This document shows positions 44,952-53,008 of a stretch of 64,000 nucleotides of DNA, in pieces. The notes beneath the pieces were generated by a model. That model was not told where the DNA came from and made no database searches. It saw only the letters and a program-made list of their open reading frames with translations. Numbering within the stretch: position 1 is the first letter of the stretch; every line of letters begins with the position of its first letter. The stretch is from Arthrobacter sp. PsM3 (GTDB lineage Bacteria; Actinomycetota; Actinomycetes; Actinomycetales; Micrococcaceae), in contig NZ_JARUXE010000015.1 in NCBI RefSeq assembly GCF_030433895.1, positions 1 to 64,000 on the forward strand. The letters run 5' to 3'. Position numbers and translations under genes: made by a program.

Positions 44952-46475
44952 TCAGTCCTGGAAGTACTCGATCTTCGCGCCGATGGTGTTGAGCCGCTCC
45001 GCCAGGTCCTCGTAGCCGCGCTCGATCACGTAGATGTTGCGCAGTACCGAGACACCCCGGGCAGCCAGCATCGCCAGCAGCAGGCAGGCCGCGGGGCGCA
45101 GTGCCGGCGGGCAGCCAACCTCGGCCGCGCGCCACTTGGTGGGCCCGTTGACGTAGATCCGGTGCGGGTCGAGCAGCTGCACCTGGGCGCCGAGTTTGTT
45201 CAGCTCGGTCAGGTAGATCGCGCGGTTGTCGTAAACCCAGTCATGGATCAGCGTCTGGCCCTGGGCATTCGCGGCGATGACCGCGAAGAAGGGCAGGTTG
45301 TCGATGTTCAGCCCGGGAAAGGGCATGGGGTGGATCTTGTCCTCGGGGGCGCGCAGTTCCGAGGGCTTGGTGGTGACGTCCACCAGCCGGGTGCGCCCGT
45401 TACGGGCCATGTACTCGCCGGACACTTCGAGCCGCTGGCCCATCTGTTCCAGCGTCGCGAGCTCGATTTCCATGAACTCGATCGGGACGCGGCGGATCGT
45501 GACTTCCGAGTTCGTGACGATCCCGGCCGTGATCAGGCTCATCGCCTCGATCGGGTCTTCGGAGGGGAAGTACTCGATGTCGACGTCGACCGAGGGCCGG
45601 CCGGTGATCTTCAGGGTTGTGGTGCCCACACCCTGGATCCCGATGCCGAGCATTTGCAGGTAGAAGCAGAGGTCCTGCACCATGTAGTTGGGGCTGGCGT
45701 TGCGGATGATCGTGGTTCCGCTGCGGTGGGCGGCGGCCATGATGGCGTTTTCAGTGACGGTGTCGCCGCGTTCGCTGAGCACGAAGGAGCGGTCGTGCCC
45801 GTCCGACGGCGGCGCCTGCACCGCATAGAAACCGGACTTGGCGTCGACGCTGAGGCCGAACTGCCGCAGCGCCTGCATGTGCGGCTGCACGGTGCGGGTG
45901 CCGAGGTCGCAGCCGCCCGCGTAGGGCAGGCGGTATTCGCTGGATTCGTCCAGGAGCGGTCCGAGCAGCATGATGACGCTGCGGGTCCGGCGGGCGGCCT
46001 CGACGTCCATCGAGTCGAGGTCCAGCACGGCCGGGCGGCGGATCTGCAGGTCGTTGGCGTTGAGCCAGCTGCACTCGACGCCGATGCTGGTCAGGACCTC
46101 GACGATCCGGTTGACCTCCTCGATCCGGGCCAGCCGGCGCAGTGTCGTGGTGCCGCGGTTTATCAAGCTGGCGCACAGCAGGGCGACGCCGGCGTTCTTG
46201 CTGCTGTTGACGTCGACGGAACCGGACAGGGTGCGGCCGCCCTCCACCCGAAGGTGCGTCATGGCCGGCCGGCCCACCTTGACGATGCTCCGGCCGAAGA
46301 TGGCCTCAAGCCGCTGGATCATTTTCAGGCTGAGGTTCTGCTTCCCCTGTTCCATCCGGGCGATGGCGCTCTGGCTGGTTCCGAGCTCGGCCGCGAGCTG
46401 CCCCTGGGTCCAGCCCTTCTGACGGCGGGCGTCGCGGAGGAGGGCGCCAACGTGTTCAGCAGTCTCTTGAGTCAT
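44952..46475 (-). CDS. UDP-GlcNAc 1-carboxyvinyltransferase with N-terminal XRE helix-turn-helix
   Basis: A 507-residue fusion. Residues about 8-62 are an XRE/Cro helix-turn-helix (WTQGQLAAELGTSQSAIARM). Residues 70-505 are a MurA-like enolpyruvyl transferase with K93 in SSKNAGVALL, equivalent to MurA Lys22, and C189 in YAGGCDLGTRTVQPH, the PEP-binding, fosfomycin-target Cys. The following RP-x-D-x-H signature of MurA is altered to RTVQPH, and FPTD is replaced by LNIDN, so catalysis may differ. ATG 46475 (MTQETAEHV) keeps the whole HTH. It may be a MurA paralogue with a regulatory or alternative role. Confidence 0.9.
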   Translation of the reverse strand: MTQETAEHVGALLRDARRQKGWTQGQLAAELGTSQSAIARMEQGKQNLSLKMIQRLEAIFGRSIVKVGRPAMTHLRVEGGRTLSGSVDVNSSKNAGVALLCASLINRGTTTLRRLARIEEVNRIVEVLTSIGVECSWLNANDLQIRRPAVLDLDSMDVEAARRTRSVIMLLGPLLDESSEYRLPYAGGCDLGTRTVQPHMQALRQFGLSVDAKSGFYAVQAPPSDGHDRSFVLSERGDTVTENAIMAAAHRSGTTIIRNASPNYMVQDLCFYLQMLGIGIQGVGTTTLKITGRPSVDVDIEYFPSEDPIEAMSLITAGIVTNSEVTIRRVPIEFMEIELATLEQMGQRLEVSGEYMARNGRTRLVDVTTKPSELRAPEDKIHPMPFPGLNIDNLPFFAVIAANAQGQTLIHDWVYDNRAIYLTELNKLGAQVQLLDPHRIYVNGPTKWRAAEVGCPPALRPAACLLLAMLAARGVSVLRNIYVIERGYEDLAERLNTIGAKIEYFQD

Positions 46476-46571
46476 CCCAAGAAAATATCACGCATGATTT
46501 ATTAATCCCGGGAATTTGGGGCAGAATGCCGCGAATCTCACAGGGCTACCCGCCCGGTGCGATAACCGGCG

Positions 46572-47375
46572 TTACTGCCGCGCGAGGAAGACCATGTTCC
46601 AGGTTCCCGCAGCCAGGGCAGACGCGACGGCCGCGGCGGCAATCAGCAGTCCGCCCGCGAACACCCAGGCATCCAGGCCGCTGAAAACGGATTTCCGGGC
46701 CCAGGTCCGTTGCGCGCCGCCGAAGCCCCGGGCCTCCATGGTGACGGCGAGCCGGGAGGCGCGCCGGACGGCCTGCACCAGCAGCCCGAAGCTCTGCCCC
46801 AGGGTGGCGCGGAGCCGTTGCAGCGGACTCCCGTGCGAGCCCACGCCGCGGGCGCGGCGTGCCATGCCGATGGTCTGCCATTCTTCCGCCATCAGTCCCA
46901 CCAGCCGCATCGCGGCAAGCGTCCCGAGGACAAAGCGGTGCGGCAGTTTCGCCTTCTGCGCAAGGGCGTCCGCCAGGTCGGTGGGGTCGGTGCAGCTCAT
47001 CAGCAGCACCGCCGGCAGCGCGATGGCCAGGCCGCGGAGCATGAAGCCCAGCCCGAGTTCGAGGGATCCTTCACTGATGGACCAGATCCTGGCATCGAGC
47101 AGGATGTCTCCGCTGTCGGGTGCCAGGATCGTGGTGCTCCAGCCGCCCAGCGCCGCGGCCAGGATCAGCGGCCAGCCCCGCTGCCAGAGCACTCCGGGGG
47201 TCAGCCCGGCCAGCGGAAGGAGCGCCAGCTCGAAGACGAGCGCCACCGAGGCGGACACCCAGTCGATGGACAGCGCCAGGACCATCGTGATGAGCATAAC
47301 GGCGGCGAACTTCGCCAGCGGGTTGGCCCGGGTCAGCAGGGCGTGGTTGCCGCGCAGGGTCAGTTCCTGCCTCAT
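46572..47375 (-). CDS. ykoC: ECF transporter T component (YkoC-like)
   Basis: A 267-residue membrane protein, the transmembrane coupling (T) subunit of an energy-coupling factor importer. It has about five helices and the two cytoplasmic coupling motifs with Ala-Arg-Gly: MARRARGVGSHGSPLQRLRA and VTMEARGFGGAQRT. It overlaps the ATPase gene by four bases and belongs to ykoE-ykoD-ykoC. Substrate specificity lies in YkoE and the TPP riboswitch above it, so uptake of a thiamine precursor is expected. Confidence 0.9.
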   Translation of the reverse strand: MRQELTLRGNHALLTRANPLAKFAAVMLITMVLALSIDWVSASVALVFELALLPLAGLTPGVLWQRGWPLILAAALGGWSTTILAPDSGDILLDARIWSISEGSLELGLGFMLRGLAIALPAVLLMSCTDPTDLADALAQKAKLPHRFVLGTLAAMRLVGLMAEEWQTIGMARRARGVGSHGSPLQRLRATLGQSFGLLVQAVRRASRLAVTMEARGFGGAQRTWARKSVFSGLDAWVFAGGLLIAAAAVASALAAGTWNMVFLARQ

Positions 47376-49015
47376 GGCGCTGCGACCTTCCCCGGTTCCC
47401 GGGATTCGGGGGCGCCGAGGCTCAGCTCGGTGCCGCCCAGGACCTCACTGAATTCGGCATCGTGCGTCACCGACACGACGGCGGTGCCGCCGTCGAGGAG
47501 TTCGGAGAGGAAGGACGCGAGTTCGGCCCAGGTGTTGGCGTCCTGGCCGAAGGTCGGTTCGTCCAGGACCAGCACCTGGGGATGGGCGGCGAGCACGGTG
47601 GCCACGGACAGGCGCCGTTTCTCACCGCCGGAGAGGGTGTACGGATTAGCGTCCACCAGCTCCGTGAGCCGAAGGCGCTCCAGGAGTTCGTCCACCCGGT
47701 CCTCGCCGCGGCCCAGGTGCCGGGGCCCGAACATCAGCTCATCGAGCACGCGTCCGGTGACAAACTGGTGCTCGGGCTCCTGGAAGACGGTGCCAACCCG
47801 GGCGATCAGCTGCTGCGCCTTCCACCGGTACGGATCGATCCCCGCGCCGGCACTGAGCGCCAATGTGGCGGAGACCGTGCCGGAGACGGGCGCGAGCAGG
47901 CCCGCGAGGGTCAGGGCGAAAGTGGACTTCCCGGAGCCGTTGGGACCCGTGATGGTCAGCGCCTCGCCGGCACGGACCTGGGCCGTGATGCCGGACTGCA
48001 CGGGCACCGGCGGGATCGGACGGAAGCCTCCGCGGAGCCCGGACCGCCGCGGCCGTTCGCGCGACACGGCCAGGTCCTCCGCGGCGAGCAGCAACTGCCC
48101 CGCAGCATTGGCGGCTGCGCTGTGCCCGGCCGCGCCGGCGACGGCGCCCCCTGCACCCCGGGGCCGGGTCGGCGGCACGTAACCCGGGACCCAGACGCCG
48201 GCCGCGGTGAGCATGTCCCGTGCCTGGGCCAGGACCTGGAACGGCGGCCCGTCGATCAGCACGGCGGAGTCCGTGGCGGATCCGGGCTGCAGCACCACGA
48301 TCCGGTCCACCAGGTCCTTCCAGACGGAGACCCGGTGCTCCACCACCACCAGGGTGGCCCCGGTCTTGTCCAGGCAGCGGCCGACGGCGTCGCGGACTTC
48401 CAGGACACCGGCGGGGTCCAGGTTGGCGGTGGGTTCGTCGAGCAGGATCAGGCCGGGGCGCATTGCCAGGATGCCGGCGAGCGCCAGGCGCTGCTTCTGT
48501 CCGCCGGAGAGTGCCGACGTCGGATGGTCCAGCGGCAGCCGGCCCAGCCCGACGTCGTCAAGTGCTTCCGCCACCCGCCGCCAGATCTCGGCCGGCGGCA
48601 CGGACAGGTTTTCGGCGCCGAAGGCGACGTCGTCGCCCAGGCGCGAGAGCACCACCTGGGTCTCCGGGTCCTGCTGCATGAGTCCCGCCCGGCCGCGCTG
48701 GGCCCGGGGCGGGGCGCCATCGATCAGGAGGCGGCCGGTCTCGTCCGCATCCTCGGCATCCGCAGCGGCACGGCCTGCAGCCCGGCCGGCGTCACCGGCG
48801 GAACTATCGCCGAGTACCCCGGCCAGGGCGTGGAGCAACGTTGATTTGCCGGCGCCAGAGGGCCCCAGCAACAGCACCCGCTCACCGGGCCGGATATCCA
48901 GGTCCAGGCCGCTGACGGCGGGCCGGGGCCGGCCGGCGTGCCGCCAGCCCCAGCCCCGCGCGGTGATCGTGGCCGGGCGGCCCCCGCCGCAGGCGGACGT
49001 GCTGGAGGCGGACAT
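47372..49015 (-). CDS. ykoD: ECF transporter double ATPase (YkoD-like)
   Basis: A 547-residue protein with two fused ABC nucleotide-binding domains. Domain 1 has GPSGAGKSTLLHALAG, the signature LSGGQKQRLALAG and Walker B LILLDEPTANLDP. Domain 2 has GPNGSGKSTFALTLAG, LSGGEKRRLSVAT and VLVLDEPTFGQD. A Gly/Ala-rich linker of about 40 residues joins them. It energises uptake through YkoC and YkoE. ATG 49015 overlaps the ykoE stop in TGATG. Confidence 0.93.
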   Translation of the reverse strand: MSASSTSACGGGRPATITARGWGWRHAGRPRPAVSGLDLDIRPGERVLLLGPSGAGKSTLLHALAGVLGDSSAGDAGRAAGRAAADAEDADETGRLLIDGAPPRAQRGRAGLMQQDPETQVVLSRLGDDVAFGAENLSVPPAEIWRRVAEALDDVGLGRLPLDHPTSALSGGQKQRLALAGILAMRPGLILLDEPTANLDPAGVLEVRDAVGRCLDKTGATLVVVEHRVSVWKDLVDRIVVLQPGSATDSAVLIDGPPFQVLAQARDMLTAAGVWVPGYVPPTRPRGAGGAVAGAAGHSAAANAAGQLLLAAEDLAVSRERPRRSGLRGGFRPIPPVPVQSGITAQVRAGEALTITGPNGSGKSTFALTLAGLLAPVSGTVSATLALSAGAGIDPYRWKAQQLIARVGTVFQEPEHQFVTGRVLDELMFGPRHLGRGEDRVDELLERLRLTELVDANPYTLSGGEKRRLSVATVLAAHPQVLVLDEPTFGQDANTWAELASFLSELLDGGTAVVSVTHDAEFSEVLGGTELSLGAPESREPGKVAAP

Positions 49016-49647
49016 CAGGAGAAGACAGGCTCCGTGGCCGCCTTGCGGGAGGCAAAGGAACTCAGCACGCCGGTCCTGGCCAGGCCGCGGGTGGCGAGCC
49101 AGGACAGTCCGCCGGCGATCACGGCGCCGGAGATGGCCGTGAAGATGATGTAGGCAAGCTTGTCGCCGTCGGCGTAGGCAATGTTCCAGCCCCAGGGCAG
49201 AAACGAATCGTTCAGCCCGCAGAACAGGCCGGCACCGGCACCGGCGAGCAGCGACACCGGCAGGTTGAACTTTTTGTAGATAAAGGCGGCGAAGACCAGC
49301 TCGGCGCCCAGGCCTTGCAGGATGCCGGAAATGAGCACCGTGGTGCCGTACTGCGAGCCCATGATCAGCTCACCTGCGGCGGCCACGGCTTCGCAGAACA
49401 GTGCGGCGCCCGGTTTGCGGATGATGAGCATGCCCAGCACCGCCGGGATCATCCAGCCGCCGGCATAGAGCCCGGTCAGCGGCGGGTAGAACGCGTTGAC
49501 GGGGGCGGCAATGAGGTTGGCGCCCTGGGACCAGGCCCAGAAGATCACGCCGCCGGCCACCGCGATCAGTGCGGCCACCACAATGTCCACCACACGCCAG
49601 TTGTAGCTGCGTCCGGTGAGCGTCTGCTGGGCAGATGTATCAGTCAT
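49015..49647 (-). CDS. ykoE: ECF transporter S component (YkoE-like)
   Basis: A 210-residue membrane protein with about six helices (VVDIVVAALIAVAGGVIFWA, then NAFYPPLTGLYAGGWMIPAV). The pattern is that of YkoE, the substrate-binding subunit of a hydroxymethylpyrimidine/thiamine importer. A TPP riboswitch precedes it. The Shine-Dalgarno CAGGAGG lies inside a 7-bp hairpin (49653-49671), so translation is probably masked. It is first in the ykoEDC operon. Confidence 0.9.
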   Translation of the reverse strand: MTDTSAQQTLTGRSYNWRVVDIVVAALIAVAGGVIFWAWSQGANLIAAPVNAFYPPLTGLYAGGWMIPAVLGMLIIRKPGAALFCEAVAAAGELIMGSQYGTTVLISGILQGLGAELVFAAFIYKKFNLPVSLLAGAGAGLFCGLNDSFLPWGWNIAYADGDKLAYIIFTAISGAVIAGGLSWLATRGLARTGVLSSFASRKAATEPVFS

Positions 49648-49652
49648 GCCGT

Positions 49653-49671
49653 CCTCCTGAGGAACAGGAGG
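49653..49671 (-). promoter_or_regulatory. ykoE: Shine-Dalgarno-sequestering hairpin of ykoE
   Basis: In the mRNA, CCTCCTG pairs perfectly with CAGGAGG around a 5-base loop; the second arm holds the ribosome-binding site, 5 bases before the ykoE ATG. It probably serves as the output part of the TPP riboswitch, acting on translation. Confidence 0.65.
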
Positions 49672-49725
49672 GGAGGGTGTCCGGGGTCCGCAGCTTCCGC
49701 CGCCGCTCCGGGCACTCTGAGAACT

Positions 49726-49850
49726 CGACTCCCTTGCGCCGGTACTAACCGGATCAGGTTCGAGGGTCTGCGGCTGTCCGCACTCTCAGCGCCCACCTGT
49801 GGTCTCCCCGGATTCCTCCGGTGATGCCCGACGGCGGCGCTCCCCTGTCG
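49726..49850 (-). ncRNA. TPP riboswitch (THI element)
   Basis: On the minus strand the conserved TPP aptamer is clear: GGGCGCTGAGAGTGCGG, then CCTCGAACCTGATCCGG and TTAGTACCGGCGCAAGGGA, with closing CGAC/GTCG bases at the ends. It senses thiamine pyrophosphate and controls the ykoEDC importer. A long internal arm (P3-like) carries extra sequence. The boundaries are approximate. Confidence 0.93.
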
Positions 49851-50040
49851 TATTGAATATCGCCCTTGTGGGCGTGGCTCAGTTTACACCCATCGGGGAG
49901 CTGATTTCCGGGGTCAGCCGTCACAATACGCCGGCGTCGCGACGGTGACCCGGGACCCCTGCTTGGTAGAGTCGGCAAGGCATGGGAACACCGGATGCCG
50001 CGCCCACGCGCCGGCGGCCAACCAACGGAAGCTGGAACAC

Positions 50041-50589
50041 GTGACCAACTCAGCAGTGCCGTCCCCCGGCTACGACCCGGACTCCACCGACGAGCAGCCG
50101 CACGGATCCCTGGCCGCGCTCATCGGCCGCATCCTGGCCGAAATCGATGAGCTGCAGTTCCAGTCTTTCGGCAAGGACGATGCCCTGGACCTCGGACTGC
50201 TCCTGGTTGAACTCGGCAGGCAACGCTCCCACCCGATCGCCATCGACATCACCAAGGGCGAGCAGGTGCTCTTCCACGCGGCGCTGGAGGGCGCCACCCC
50301 GGACAATGAGCGCTGGATCAGGGCCAAGCAGCGCACGGCCGTCCGCTACGAGGTCCCCTCGCTGTTGGTGGGTCTTCGGGCCCGGGCCGCCGGGCGGAGG
50401 ATTGAGGACAACGCCTGGTTCGACCAGACGGAGTTTGCTGCCCACGGCGGGGCTTTCCCCGTCTACGTGCGCGGGACCGGGATGGTAGCCACCGTCACTG
50501 TATCCGGGCTGCCGCAGAAGGCCGACCATGATCTGGTGGTCGAAGCCCTCTCGGAGATCCTCGGCCGCGCCGGCACCCCCGGGAGCTAG
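50041..50589 (+). CDS. UPF0303 family protein (heme-degrading-domain type)
   Basis: A 182-residue protein. From about residue 35 it matches UPF0303/YBR137W-like proteins: GLLLVELGRQRSHPIAIDIT, RAKQRTAVRYEVPSLLVGLR and DQTEFAAHGGAFPVYVRGTG, ending GLPQKADHDLVVEALSEIL. These belong to the GlcG/HbpS superfamily fold; no function is firmly known. GTG 50041 lies just after a moderate Shine-Dalgarno sequence (GGAAGCTGGAACAC). It is convergent with the DUF4386 gene, with one base between the stops. Confidence 0.82.
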   Translation: MTNSAVPSPGYDPDSTDEQPHGSLAALIGRILAEIDELQFQSFGKDDALDLGLLLVELGRQRSHPIAIDITKGEQVLFHAALEGATPDNERWIRAKQRTAVRYEVPSLLVGLRARAAGRRIEDNAWFDQTEFAAHGGAFPVYVRGTGMVATVTVSGLPQKADHDLVVEALSEILGRAGTPGS

Positions 50590-50590
50590 C

Positions 50591-51388
50591 TCAACTGCCC
50601 GGCGCTGCCCTCCCGTCGCGCCCCCGGGGTGCCGGCGCCCGGCTCGGGCGCCGGGGTGTCCGCCCGGCCAGCCGGATCAGCGCAATCCCTGCTGCCACAA
50701 ACCAGACCCACATCAGCACCCCGTAGCCCCCGTAGAGCTCAGGGACGGCGTGCCGGAGCGCTTCCGCGGCGATGCCCAGTCCGCCCGTGGCGATCCCCAG
50801 CCAGGCCAGGGCCCGCGGCAGCACCCCGTTCAGCATGACGATGGAGATGAGCAGGATGCCGGCCGCGGACAGGACACCGGAGACGGCGGGGGTGTTGTTT
50901 TCGGCGATGATGGCTTCGGCAGCGGTCGAGTAGCGGAGCCGGGCCGCGTCGTCGGCCGCGGCAGCGTAACGGTCGCTGAGATAGACGAGCCCCAGCGATC
51001 CCCTGCTTGTGACCGGGACAGCAAGGATCAGCCCCCACGACAGGCCGCCGATCACTGCGGCGAGCAGCGCCAGGCTCTTCTCCAGCGGGGCGAGCGCCAC
51101 GAAGAGCGCGACGAGCACCAGCACGGGCAGGATGTTCGGCACGATCCAGAGCAGCTGTTCGGCAACATAGTTCCCTTTGTTCCGCGCGATGAACTCCAGC
51201 GTCTCAGTGCCGCCATGAACCGGGGGCGGGGCGGCGAAGTCCAGGACCAGTGCCAGCATCAGCAGCGCCACGAACAGCACCGAGGAGATCCCGGCCCAGA
51301 GATAGAGCCGGCGCCAGGTCCGGCCGCCGGCCGGATCGGTGGCCGGCTGCCGGGCAGGCCCCGGCGCGCGGGTTTGGGGTCGTGCCAT
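50591..51388 (-). CDS. DUF4386-like membrane protein
   Basis: A 265-residue membrane protein with about seven helices. The first is LYLWAGISSVLFVALLMLAL, and later ones include LLWIVPNILPVLVLVALFVA and GVLMWVWFVAAGIALIRLAG. The layout, with a long outside loop after helix 1 and a Ser-Asp-Arg-Tyr-containing loop, fits DUF4386. N- and C-terminal tails are Arg/Pro-rich and cytoplasmic. No transport or enzyme motif is seen. Confidence 0.65.
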   Translation of the reverse strand: MARPQTRAPGPARQPATDPAGGRTWRRLYLWAGISSVLFVALLMLALVLDFAAPPPVHGGTETLEFIARNKGNYVAEQLLWIVPNILPVLVLVALFVALAPLEKSLALLAAVIGGLSWGLILAVPVTSRGSLGLVYLSDRYAAAADDAARLRYSTAAEAIIAENNTPAVSGVLSAAGILLISIVMLNGVLPRALAWLGIATGGLGIAAEALRHAVPELYGGYGVLMWVWFVAAGIALIRLAGRTPRRPSRAPAPRGRDGRAAPGS

Positions 51389-51506
51389 CCTCGAAGGTAC
51401 GTCCGGCCCGGGCCGCCGGACAGGGGCGTTGGCCCCTGGCTGGAGCGCCGGGCAAGGGACGCTAGGCTAGGGGAAGCCCTGTTTCCTCCCCCAAGGAGTC
51501 CGAAGA

Positions 51507-51770
51507 ATGAACATCTTCATCAAACTGCTCGGCACCGGCATCAGCCTGCTCGCCGGTTTCGTCGGAACCAAGCTCGTTGACACTGTCTGGGAGAAATCCA
51601 CGGGTAACAAGCCGCCCAAGGGCCACGAGGACGATGTGCCCACCACGCTTCGTTCTGCCCTGACCTTCGCGCTGATTTCGGCAGCTGTGAGTGCCATTAT
51701 CCAGGTCCTCGCCAACCGCGGCACGCAGCGCGCGGTCACGCGTTTCGCCAAGACCCAGGACCTGGTTTAG
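51507..51770 (+). CDS. DUF4235 family small membrane protein
   Basis: An 87-residue protein with two hydrophobic stretches: IKLLGTGISLLAGFVGTKLV and ALTFALISAAVSAIIQVLAN. Between them is the family's WEKSTGNKPPKGHED loop. The pattern matches DUF4235, common in actinobacteria and of unknown role. ATG 51507 is preceded by CAAGGAGTCCGAAGA. It is convergent with mrpG. Confidence 0.85.
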   Translation: MNIFIKLLGTGISLLAGFVGTKLVDTVWEKSTGNKPPKGHEDDVPTTLRSALTFALISAAVSAIIQVLANRGTQRAVTRFAKTQDLV

Positions 51771-51787
51771 GGCGCATCGTCTAGCCC

Positions 51788-52198
51788 CTACCGCCTGTCG
51801 GTGGCCGCGTCGTCGTCGCCAAACCCGCGTTTGCCCGCCGCCTGCTGCACGACGGCCTCCAGTTCGTCCGTGCTGAGCAGTTCCGGGTGGAGGTGCTTGG
51901 TGCGGTAACCGGCCCGGCCCACCATGTGCGCGGACACCGGCACGGTGAGCAGCTGGAAGATCCACGCCACGCCCAGCACCGGCCAGACCCACCAGGAGCG
52001 CATCTGGAGCCCCAGCGCGAAGAGCAGCAGGAAAAGCCCCAGCACCTGGGGCTTGGTGGCCGCGTGCATCCGGGTCATCAGGTCCGGAAAACGGAGCAGG
52101 CCCACCGCCGCCGCCAGTGACATCAGGGCACCGACCACCATAAAGACCGCCGAGACGGCGTCGATCACGGTGTCGGCGGAAAAGGTCTCAGGATTCAC
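51788..52198 (-). CDS. mrpG: Na+/H+ antiporter subunit G
   Basis: A 136-residue MnhG/PhaG subunit with three helices (VFMVVGALMSLAAAVGLLRF, PDLMTRMHAATKPQVLGLFL and a WWVWPVLGVAWIFQLLTVPV segment). The RFPDLMTRMHAATK block is the family signature. A charged tail follows. It is the last gene of the Mrp operon and overlaps mrpF by 11 bases. It is needed for assembly of the complex. Confidence 0.92.
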   Translation of the reverse strand: MNPETFSADTVIDAVSAVFMVVGALMSLAAAVGLLRFPDLMTRMHAATKPQVLGLFLLLFALGLQMRSWWVWPVLGVAWIFQLLTVPVSAHMVGRAGYRTKHLHPELLSTDELEAVVQQAAGKRGFGDDDAATDRR

Positions 52199-52466
52199 GG
52201 CTTTTCTCCCGCCGGTCGGCTACGAAGCGGGCCACCGTGACGGAGCCGACAAACCCGATCAGGGACACCGCCACCAGCAGCATGAGGTTGTTCAGGTGCC
52301 GGTTCACGGCCATGTCGATGCACAGGGCCGCTCCCACGATCGCCAGCAGCACGTCCGCGGCGAGCACCCGGTCCAGCAGCGACGGGCCCCGCGCGATCCG
52401 GATGATCGCTCCGCCGGCAGCGAGGGACAGCAGCACCGTGGTCACGGTCAGGACAAGCTGCATCAT
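52188..52466 (-). CDS. mrpF: Na+/H+ antiporter subunit F
   Basis: A 92-residue MnhF subunit with three helices. The signature is IARGPSLLDRVLAADVLLAI, and LLVAVSLIGFVGSVTVARFV is the last helix. ATG 52466 (MMQLVL) overlaps the mrpE stop by four bases. A longer reading frame upstream is a shadow of mrpE. Confidence 0.92.
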   Translation of the reverse strand: MMQLVLTVTTVLLSLAAGGAIIRIARGPSLLDRVLAADVLLAIVGAALCIDMAVNRHLNNLMLLVAVSLIGFVGSVTVARFVADRREKSRES

Positions 52467-53008
52467 GACCCCGCCTCCTGGTTGAGGGCGGACAGTTCGG
52501 CCTGGGTGCCCATGATCCTGATCAGTCCCGCTTCCGTGTCTCTGACGTCTTTGCGCAGCCGCGCGGCATCGTCCGCGTTGCGGACGTTGATGCCATGGAT
52601 ATAGAGCGTGGACGTTGACCGGTCCACCTCCACCACGAGCGACCCCGGGATCAGCGCGGTCACGTGCCCTGTCGCAGTGACCAGCAGATCGGAATGGCTC
52701 CGCAGCGGGACGGCGACGACGGCGCTGATCACCTGCGGGCCCCGGGCCAGGGCCAGGTACAGGACCTGGAAGCTTGCTGTCACGACCTTGGCCACGAAGA
52801 GCAGCGCAAACGGGACCGCCCGGAGCAGGTTGAAGCGCCCGCCGAGTTCCACCGGCGGCAGGTAGAACAGGCGGGCCACCACGACGGCGATCAGTGCACC
52901 GAAGAGCAGGTTCCCCGGGCTGAAGTTCTGCCACAGTGCGCCCCAGACAATCACGAGCCAGACCAGGAGCGGCAGTTCCTGCCGCAGGGAGATCCGTTTC
53001 CGGTTCAT
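52463..53008 (-). CDS. mrpE: Na+/H+ antiporter subunit E
   Basis: A 181-residue MnhE subunit. Two or three N-terminal helices (LLVWLVIVWGALWQNFSPGN and the RLFYLPPVELGGRFN loop) are followed by a helix with ALARGPQVISAVVAVP and a soluble C-terminal domain (HVTALIPGSLVVEVDRSTST, then LYIHGI). It overlaps mrpD and mrpF by four bases each. Confidence 0.92.
   Translation of the reverse strand: MNRKRISLRQELPLLVWLVIVWGALWQNFSPGNLLFGALIAVVVARLFYLPPVELGGRFNLLRAVPFALLFVAKVVTASFQVLYLALARGPQVISAVVAVPLRSHSDLLVTATGHVTALIPGSLVVEVDRSTSTLYIHGINVRNADDAARLRKDVRDTEAGLIRIMGTQAELSALNQEAGS

Noticed and set aside
49861..49874. CGCCC-TTGT-GGGCG hairpin upstream of the TPP riboswitch as a terminator
   Set aside because: It is short, has no U tract, and lies upstream of the leader rather than after a gene.
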